Of a stretch of 64,000 nt of DNA, positions 55,743-64,000 are shown one piece after another (positions within the stretch are counted from its first letter, which is position 1; each line of letters opens with the position of its first letter). The translations under genes were made by a program, and so were the position numbers. Source of the DNA: Otis tarda (lineage: Eukaryota; Chordata; Aves; Otidiformes; Otididae); contig CM048552.1 in assembly GCA_026413225.1 (NCBI GenBank), positions 142,117,053 through 142,181,052 of the forward strand, given 5' to 3'. Under the pieces are notes generated by a model. That model saw nothing but the letters and a program-made list of their open reading frames with translations, ran no database searches and was not told the origin of the DNA.

Positions 55743-58700
55743 TTATTTCACTACATCAGCAACTAGTATTATCTCTTCGTTTTCAGATGCTAGTGACTGA
55801 AATTTAGTCTCCATCAGCTGAAAGGAAAAGAAAAACTTCCATTAGTTTTGTACATAAGGTTAGGTCAGCCTTTGCTTCCTTATGCACAATTCTGAGAGCA
55901 TTTCAACTTTTGTTGCATATTTTATAGAAATATTTCATTTATTTGTTTCTTAGCTGATAGGCTTTCCTTAGTTAGACACAGCAGTGACATTTCAGCAACT
56001 TTGTAATGCTGACACATGATTTTTGACTACCCTGGAAGTGACAGGGAGAACGTGTGCTTTCCTCCCGTGCACCATGCAGATTACCACACATCATCTCAAA
56101 CTAATTAATACAGAAGAGTTAACTTCATTAAGATGTGAAAGTAGATGAGTACACGTTGGCCTGAAGTTCAGCTAATTGAACAGACCATGGACATAACGAA
56201 TTGAACGACTGGACATAACGCGACAAACTGCTGGGCAAGAAAAGAGAGCACAATTGAGTTGCTGGTTAGTATGCTGGTCTGGTCAAATGCTGTATGTGAC
56301 CACCACAGTCTGTCCTGTTACCTTACAAAATCCTATTATGAACTGTTTTCTGTATCACCTTGCTTTCTGTCCTGTGTGTCTAGCTTGGTAGAAAACTTTG
56401 TTAGCTGGACTAATGGGTGAGTAGGAGAGACTTGCAACTGGAGAGACCCAAGGTGAGAGCTGGTGACCTGATATTTGGCCCAAGGGTCCCGACACAGAGA
56501 TCAGGAGTGAGGAATCCATGTTGTGAATGAAGAGAGTCAGGGGGTATGCACGTCTCACTGGCAAACTTCAGCTCTGCTCAGCTGGAGAAAAGCAGGAAGA
56601 CTGGGATGTCTGTGACCCTATTGATGTGACTGCTGTTGGTGTGGATGTGGTGCTGGTAAAGGCACCTGTGCTGGTCTTTGTGGCTGGCTGCATTAGTGAC
56701 TCTGTGTGTGTCATTGTACATGTGTGCGCCTGTCCTGGTTTCAACTAAGATGGAGTTAATTTTCCTCTCAGCAGCTGATGTGTTTTGGATTTGGTATGTG
56801 CAGAATGTTGATAAACACACTGGTGTTGTTATTTGTTGCTAAAGAGACCAAGGTCACTGTCTGGCTTCCCAGATGTCACTAAGGTGCAGGTACAGGAAGC
56901 TGGGAGGGATATAGCCAGAATAGTTGACCCAAACTGGCCAAAGAGAGTATTCCATGCCATAAACAACATGCTCAGTACTTAAGTGGGGAGTGGGTCAGTG
57001 AGCTGTCTTTTTTTTTTATTTTTCTCGCTGTTCAGAATTGTTCCAGGATCATTTACAGTTTCTTTTTCTTGGTTCTGTGATTGTTGCTTGGGACGGGCTG
57101 TATTGATCATCAGGTCATCGGGTGGTGAGAAATTGTGCATCATTCAGTTTTGTTTGTTTGTTTGTTTTGTGTGTTTGAATTTTTAAATTATTATTATTAT
57201 TTCAGTTATTACTATTATAATTATTTATATATATATTATTATCTTTTCCTTTGCTATCCTAATAAACTGTCTTTATCTCAACGCACGAGTTTGCTCCCTG
57301 ATTCTCTCCCCTGTCCCCTGGGGAGAGGCTGATTGAGCAACTGTGTGGTACTCGATTGCTGACTGTAGCTAAACCACGACAGTGCCTCGTGTTGGGAAAA
57401 CGCGCAGCCTTTGCTGCTAACTGGACCTACCGATGGGAGCATCAGACCCTGCACCTGTGAGACTGGAATGGGAGAAACTCCCTGGTTCTGGAAGAGCACT
57501 TCATTTGCCTTCCCTTAGCAAACTTGCCTGCTGATTTTCTCTTGTATTCCACAAGACAGGGCAAAGAGAAGAGTTATTCTTTGTGTTAAGTTCCTTATAA
57601 TTTTTAAAAATACCTGCAGTAGAGTCTTGTACGTATTTCACACATTCAATATAAAATAGAAAGACAACATACCTCTGGATTTGTATCAGATTGTCCACAA
57701 AATGCATTTTTTGGCTCTGGGATTTGTGAAAATGCTGCTTTCCAACAGCCAGTCCTGGAGATCAAAAGGGATGCAATAGAAAAGAAAAATTAAGTAACTG
57801 TCCTGTCAAAACTAGGGCACCCTTGAATCAGCTCTTGTCTTCCTCTTTCAGGACAGAAGAGAAATTAAAAATATACATAATCTCATCACAGAATGAAAAC
57901 ATGTCAGGAAAAGATTAAGAATATGGAAGGTAATAGTTTCATTTTTGGTTAAAGATTTACTAGTAGTTAGGTTCTTCTTTGAAAGGAAAAGGAATTTGTC
58001 TTGCTCTTTAAGAGATTTCAACCAATGAAAAGTGGGTGCAAAACTTTAACAAGTTAGACTAACACTATCCTCTCTGAATTATTGCATATTTCTACACAAA
58101 GTTCACGATAGAGCAGAATATTCTCTTTCTTTCTGTTTCACTTACATGCTTTATTTCAAGAAGCAAGCCTCTTAGCATGTTCTTTCAGATACATTAGGTT
58201 TGCTAGGACAATTCTAGTGATCATTGCAAAATGTTTACCGGTAAGTACAGTCAACCTCAGTGTTTGCAATAATTCAGCAGTTCAAGAAATCAGAGAACCT
58301 ATTGCATAGACAGCCTACCTTGCAAATATTCGGAGCAGCTGTACTTTTACTATAAATAATTGCATATAACTGCTTTCCTTGCCACATTGGCAGAAGAGGC
58401 CCTGGAAAAAGTTGTCTGAATCAGCTGGGGAGGGACTCTGGGCATCACCATTATAGTACTTGCCTCAGGATCATTCATTTGAACTAATTTCTACTACAGT
58501 GTGAGTGAAAAAGTTTTATCTATACTACAGAGACATCTCTACTTTATTTGTTTAAGAACTGTGGATGTTTCACACAGTCACATGAAATAAAATAAATGTA
58601 TAGATTAATTCTACCTTTTGCAGAACAAAATTGCTAGAATTGCCACTGAGATGGTCACAGCTGCTACCACAAGTAAAATCCATACTGAAGAAGGAATAAT

Positions 58701-60909
58701 TTCTTCATTTCCTGAAAAAGAAACAGTCATGAAGTATTATTGCTAACACAGAGGAATAGATGTGCAGCTGTGTCAGACGTCTACTCTGATGACTGATTGG
58801 TAAATGTCAGCCTGAAAGTTTTCAGTTGGTATAAAAATCAACTCTTTAATTCAGCACCAGAGCGGTAATGTCTGCTCGGAAGGATTGACATTGAGCCTGT
58901 TTGTCCGTTGTAAGCAAGTATGCACTTCAGTTGTAAACGTGTAACTTCTTGTATTGATTTCCAATGTCAGAGTGTTAAGAGATGTATTAATTTTCTTCCT
59001 CCTCTTCTTCTCAATGATGTGGAGGGAAACAAAATGTTTGTCAAGCCTTTACATGTTTGTGTGTCTGTAGATGCACAGCGATGTGTGAGGCAGACAGGAC
59101 ATTGCTGGGGGAAGAGTAACCCAAAGGATGGATTTTTGTTCTTACCAAACTCAACAGGTGCACTCCACTCCCCCCAGGCTGAGGTCACAAAGCATGTACT
59201 GCCAGCTGTTCTCATTTTCAAGAGGTACTTCTTTCTTGTATTAAATCTTTGAAATGTGTGACTACTCCCCCCTTCCTAAAGACAAAGAAAAACTGAGTTG
59301 TTTTTCTTTGTTGCATGTTCAAGTGTTGATAATACACAAGTGCCATTTACCAGTGAAACTTCTACAAGGCTAGGAGAGCATGACTTGTTAAAGTAGAGTG
59401 CTGTTACAAAGCAAAAAGTAGAACATATACATGTTTGTTATGTATGTAGTATGTACACATCTGTGTATCTCCTTTAAAACAATAACCTGCCACTCAGTAA
59501 ATTTTTATGTTTAGAAGCTTTTCATCTTTTAAATGATATCCTTTTAATTCTTATGATGTAGTCTGATCTATTGATAATTCTTCTTGGCACATAGAATCAT
59601 AGAATCATAGAATGGTTAGAGTTGGAAGGGACCTTCAAAGGTCATCTAGTCCAACCCCCCTGCCAGGAGCAGGGATGTCCCCAACTAGATCAGGTTGCTC
59701 AGAGCCTCATCCAGCCTGGCCTTGAACGTTTCCAGGGATGGGGCTTCCACCACCTTTCTGGGCAACCTGTTCCAGTGTTCTATAACTCGCATTGTAAAGA
59801 ATTTTTTCCTAATATCCAATCTAAATCTACCCCCCACTATTTTAAAACCATTACTCCTTGTCCTATTGCAACAGGCCCTACTGAACAGCCTCTCCCCATC
59901 TTTCTTATAGGCCCCCATGAGGTACTGGAAGACCGCTATCAGGTCTCCCCAGAGCCTCCTCTTCTCCAGGCTGAACAGCCCCAACTCTCTCAGCCTGTCC
60001 TCATAAGAGAGGTGCTCCAACCCTCTTATCTTTGTGGCCCTCCTCTGGACCTTCTCCAACTGGTCCATGTCCTTCTTGTGTTGGGGGCTCCAGAACTGGA
60101 CATAGTACTCCAGGTGGGGTCTCACCAGGGCAGAGTAGAGGGCGAGAATCACCTCCCTCGACCTGCTGGCCACATAGACATAGGCAGAAAAGTATCTTGA
60201 ATTGTCTCATTTCAATACTGCTAGAATTGTGTGATTTGAGGAATAAAGTGCATGCATCTCACCTTCCTCAGTCTTTGCATTATGACTTTTCAGGAAAAAC
60301 ATAACTTTCTAGCCAAACCTGTAAAACAAATAGAAGACTGCAATACTTAGTGTTACTACAATTTACTGAAAATGTGCCTGCTCTCAGATACTTTCGGGAT
60401 AGTGGTGGCATGTGCAAGCTGCACTGATTAGGAGCAGGTGCAGCACACCTGAAGGGCAGCCTCTATCCCAAAGGATCTCAAAGAGATTTTGCGGTCTTTG
60501 TTTTTCACAGAAAAAATTAAATTCCTAGGAGGTATCTTCTCTCTATCTCTTTTCTCTGCTGTCACTGATGTATGACTTCAAATTCTGATCCAAGTATTTG
60601 AGGGGGAGAGTGAACAATATAATGTAAAATGGAATGTTTTTCAAAATACTTACAGAGTAGTAATAAAGATCTGCCCTTGAATGTATAATAAATGACAAAC
60701 ATCATGATGACTTAGCAGTTTGACACATTCATGAAATTTATAAATAAGGATCCCATAATGCACAGGACACTGAAAATATAGTGATTTAAAGGCATTTGCG
60801 TAATATTTGCTTTTCAGAGATTGCTATGAAACTAGCATGTATTGCTGATTAATAGAACAAGCAGACTTACTTGTACAGAAGTATATTTGATTTTTCCCTC
60901 AGGATCATC
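55743..60909 (-). CDS. CSF2RA: GM-CSF receptor alpha-like cytokine receptor, C-terminal part (partial, 5 exons)
   Basis: Minus-strand coding exons 60909-60871, 59275-59146, 58711-58615, 57754-57673 and 55817-55743 join in frame. The first codes [13 protein letters not shown], the next [20 protein letters not shown] to [11 protein letters not shown] (WGEWS in place of WSXWS). The third carries the membrane helix ([20 protein letters not shown], then FCK). The fourth has the box-1-like [10 protein letters not shown]. The last ends LVADVVK and TAA at 55745-55743. Each exon matches the corresponding IL3RA exon in phase and closely in length, so the two are tandem paralogues. The N-terminal domain, first FnIII domain and signal peptide lie beyond 64000 or were missed; I found none in 60910-64000. 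It is called CSF2RA because it is the next receptor beyond IL3RA, as in human PAR1. It would bind GM-CSF with the common beta chain. Confidence 0.8.
56731..57381 (+). mobile_element. Solo ERV-L LTR in the last CSF2RA intron
   Basis: A complete LTR of about 651 nt, from TGTCCTGGTTTCAACTAAGA to TAAACCACGACA, with TG...CA ends. The flanking 5-mers are GCGCC (56726-56730) and GTGCC (57382-57386), a 5-bp target duplication with one CpG-to-TpG change. Contains TCCTAATAAACTG (poly(A) signal) near 57257-57269 and an AT-rich tract at 57181-57245. No internal sequence follows, so it arose by LTR-LTR recombination. Antisense to CSF2RA. Confidence 0.88.
59590..60175 (-). mobile_element. CR1 LINE 3' end in CSF2RA intron
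   Basis: Begins ATAGAATCATAGAATCATAG and GGTTAGAGTTGGAAGGGACC. The minus strand keeps a near-continuous ORF2 C-terminus ([53 protein letters not shown]). The best preserved CR1 coding segment in the window, sense to CSF2RA. 5' truncated. Confidence 0.93.
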
Positions 60910-63900
60910 CTGTAAACCGAGAAAAAAATATTTTTATGATTGCTTGTTTTGTGTTGAGATAATAAGTAATTTTTATCTACTGTCCCCTTTTTCTGCATTA
61001 CCCTTTCTTAACTACGTGACAGTTTGTCCAGAAGAACTAGTAATTTATCTAACATTTAGTATCTAATACACAATTTAGGTCAACAAATGCCATGTTTATA
61101 TAGTAAATAATTCTTCTATGGAAAAGTATTTGTTTTCCTTACCACCGGAGTTGAGAAATAGATTTTATTGCAGATTCGTGATTAAACTGAAACACAAACA
61201 AACCAGACCCGAATGAAAACTGTAGCTTTATTCTTACACACATTAGGGAAAAAAAAAAAAAGTATAACAATCTGTGAAATAAACTTTTTTCTGTTTGTAT
61301 CTAGTGTTTGTATTTTACAATAAATGCCATTATAGTTAATCTGAAATACTATGTAAATATTGTTTCCCTTTCCCCCAGATGAAAACATTCAGGACTGATG
61401 TGGATTCACAGATATTTTAGGCTGCCCTCCAACTATATTTTTGATAGATAGAATAAAATTAACTCATCTCTTCTGAATAGCCATAATGACTACTATGTCA
61501 TGTAGTGACCACATGGAACTAATGACTGCAGACTGTATCATCTCCATTAGACTGCCAGTTATGTATTTTTAAAAAATTATTTTACCTTCTGTATTGCTCC
61601 AGTTTAAAACAAAATGAAATTAATCCAAACTTGTTTTATCAAATGATCGCATGCCTGCTCATGTGGCACCTGAACATGAATTTGAAAGGTGTGCTGCTGT
61701 ACAGAAGCTTCTACAGTCTATAAACAAGCTAGGTTAAGCAAAGGAAACAATCCAGGACAAAGTGCAACAATATAGTCTCAGATTTTTTTTATGTTTATAC
61801 TAAAATAATATATGAGAAATGAAACTGTGATGTCATTGAAGACTTCAGAAAGTGGCGTTCCAGAAGGACAGCCGGTCTTTCACAAATTTTGGAAGAAGAG
61901 ATGTATTAAAGGGCACTATGTTTAAAAAAAATGAAGGAGAAAATGTGTGGGATAGTTAAAAGAGACTCCATCCTGCAGGGGATGGTGGCACCAATCTACT
62001 AGAGTGACCTGATGGAGGTCTGTTGCTTGCCAGGGGCCAGGATCCAGGATGCTGCAGAAGGACTGCCAGACTTATTTGGTCATTGAACTATTACCCCTTC
62101 CTGCTCTTCTGTGTGGGCGCCAATGATATGTCCAGGGTGACCTGAATGGTTTCAAGGGTGATTGCAGAGCACTGGGGGATGGTGAAGGGCAGGAAGCGCA
62201 GATGGTGTCTCTTCAGTCCTTCCAGTGAGAGGGAGAGTCTTGAGCAGAATGGAACTCATCCACCAGGTCAACAGCTGTCTGAATGGCTGGTGTCACAGGC
62301 AGAGCTTTGGCTTCTACAGCCTTGGGACCCTTTTAGAGAAACTGGGGCTACTGAGCAGGCATGCGATGCATCTCACCAAGTGGGGTGAGAATGTCCTTGC
62401 AAACAGGCTTGCTAACCTGGTCCTTTTGCTCTATATAAAAGATTGCTTTGAATACAAAGAGCCCTATCTTGGGACAGATATGAACCAGTAAGAGAGCTTG
62501 TGAGTGGGCAGCAGAGGACAGACCAACACAGGTGACAATATAGTAGATGTTTGTTCCAGATCTCCTGATCAAGAAAAGGAAGCAGGTGAGACCCTCTCCA
62601 AGCAACCTGAGAAAGCTTCACAGCCACAGGCCTTGGTACTCAAGAGACTGCCCTGGAGGACAAAGTTCCTTGTTGATCTATGTGAACAGCCTCCTCAGAG
62701 CACAAGAATGGTCCATTCTGGTGTGCAGAAGATTGAGCAGGTGCACCAGGTGAGCGTGGCAGGACATGAAGTTTCAGTCTGAGCTCAGAGACAAAAAGGA
62801 AGTATGCAGAAGGTAGAAGAAGAGATTTGGGTAGAATACAAAGACATCATCTGCACATGCAGGAGTGGTGTCAGGAAAGCCAAAGCTCAGCTGCAGTCGA
62901 GACTAATGAGGGAGGTGAAAGGTTTTTATGAATGCACTGGAAGCAAAAGGGAGGTTAAGGAGAATGCAAACCTGTTTCTCACTGAGTTGAGGGAACCTAG
63001 TTACAAGGGACATGGGAAAGGCTGAGGTATTTGGTACTATTTTAGCTCAGTTTTCACTGGTAATGTTTGCTTTCATGTTTCCCAGATATCCTGATCTATA
63101 AAGCCTTAACTTGAAACATTGCTGAAGAACAATCCAAGATTCTCAGCATATTCAATTTATCAACATCAGACATGAAAAAATGTGATGGAAATTATGTTAT
63201 GCATGGTATTATCCCTTTTCTGTTTGGTCCCAATGCAAGTAACTTCCAATTGTGAAAATAAAGTTTAAAGGGTAACTGTAAATACCTGGCAGCGGTAAAA
63301 CAATGAGTTTTGGAATACTGTAATTGCTGGACCTTTACATAATGAATAACATGAAAATGATTATTTTTAAAATGCTAATGATTATTTTTAAAATGCTAGA
63401 CAGTTCACACTACATGTAAGCTGAGTGTTCTTTATAAATTGAATATTAGGCGTATTGAAAGACTTTAAGAAGTATGTATTGGTTATGGCAATGCACTTTT
63501 ATTCCAATATCACACAGGCTTTTCTATAAGCTTTCTTTGCTGCAACGACCAAGGGATTTGGAGAAGTAACACAGTTATGCAGCAGTTAGTTGGACTTGCA
63601 AGAAAATTCATCTATGAAATAGTAAACCCGATCCAGACTAAGAATTTCCAAGAAACAGAAGTCTAGGGACTGCCTTCAGTCAGTCACCAAGTGGCCAAGT
63701 CTGGTTGTAGTACAGTCAAACTTTTCCTTTGTAGTCACTATCTGCCACCCTGTGGTCATTTGACGCAATTCTGCCCCAGTTATGGTTAGGAACTACTCTT
63801 GCTGCGGAACAAAGCCATCTCACTCCTTCCCTATTGCTGCACAAAAAGCACTTGTAAAGCCAAGGTCTGAATTTGGCTTTCAGTAGCTTTAGTTATTCCC

Positions 63901-64000
63901 TCAGTAATCTGTGCTTATTTACACTGCCTTTCTGCTTTCTCTCACATTTGTTTTCCTTTTATTTAGCATTATACAACTTCAGCTCTCAGACGAACAGATG
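60910..64000. other. Upstream CSF2RA intron sequence
   Basis: Presumed intron upstream of the exon at 60871-60909, holding the CR1 fragment at 61.96-63.06 kb. I searched the minus strand for the expected preceding FnIII exon (an NVTxxC-type start about 140 nt long) and did not find it. Confidence 0.4.
61960..63060 (+). mobile_element. CR1 LINE 5'-half fragment (esterase-like ORF and pre-RT region, internally deleted)
   Basis: Decayed reading frames show the CR1 esterase-like segment (VGANDMSRVT-like near 62115-62145, then WCHRQSFGFYSLGTLLEKLG near 62280-62345, HLTKWGENVLANRLANLVL near 62370-62425). Next comes ORF2 sequence that normally lies just after the endonuclease: LLRAQEWSI near 62685-62715, KAKAQLQSRLMREVKGFYE near 62878-62935 and a FSSVFTGN-like end near 63045. 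Most of the endonuclease region is missing. No RT or 3' tail follows. Confidence 0.75.

Noticed and set aside
59685..60173. 162-codon minus-strand open frame inside the CSF2RA intron
   Set aside because: Well-preserved CR1 ORF2 C-terminus, not a CSF2RA exon.

Overview
This window is vertebrate nuclear DNA, almost certainly from a bird. It has intron-split genes with GT/AG junctions, a GC-rich CpG island, many CR1 retroposon copies (chicken-repeat-1 reverse transcriptase reading frames and TTCTATGATTCTATG-type 3' ends), and ERV-L-like retrovirus fragments with LTRs starting TGTCCTGGTTTCA, as found widely in birds. The species cannot be fixed from the sequence. The gene order ASMTL, SLC25A6, IL3RA, CSF2RA matches the block that lies in pseudoautosomal region 1 of mammals. 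In birds this block is expected to be autosomal.

Layout. (1) 1-10.3 kb, + strand: the last exons of ASMTL (methyltransferase half). The final exon is present twice, at 5332-5549 and 9631-9845. Both copies are in the same splice phase and each has its own poly(A) signals. (2) 11.9-16.2 kb, + strand: complete four-exon SLC25A6 (mitochondrial ADP/ATP carrier, 298 aa) under a CpG island promoter. (3) 18.9-34.0 kb, - strand: a type I cytokine receptor that I could assemble from signal peptide to stop in eleven coding exons (398 aa). Sequence and position point to IL3RA. (4) 34-55.7 kb: a gene-poor stretch holding two broken ERV-L-like proviruses and several CR1 fragments. (5) 55.7-60.9 kb, - strand: the last five coding exons of a paralogous receptor, best called CSF2RA. 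Its 5' exons lie beyond the window. Its introns carry a solo LTR and a sense-oriented CR1. (6) 61.9-63.1 kb: a 5'-region CR1 fragment.

How the genes relate. ASMTL and SLC25A6 are unrelated housekeeping-type genes on one strand. The two receptors are tandem head-to-tail paralogues: each corresponding exon has the same phase and the same or nearly the same length (39, 130, 94/97, 73/82 and 69/75 nt). Both should pair with a shared beta chain to bind a haematopoietic cytokine. SLC25A6 and IL3RA converge.

I saw no bacterial-type operon, CRISPR array, tRNA or rRNA. The most notable finds are the duplicated ASMTL terminal exon and the matched short-tailed receptor pair with WGEWS in place of WSXWS.
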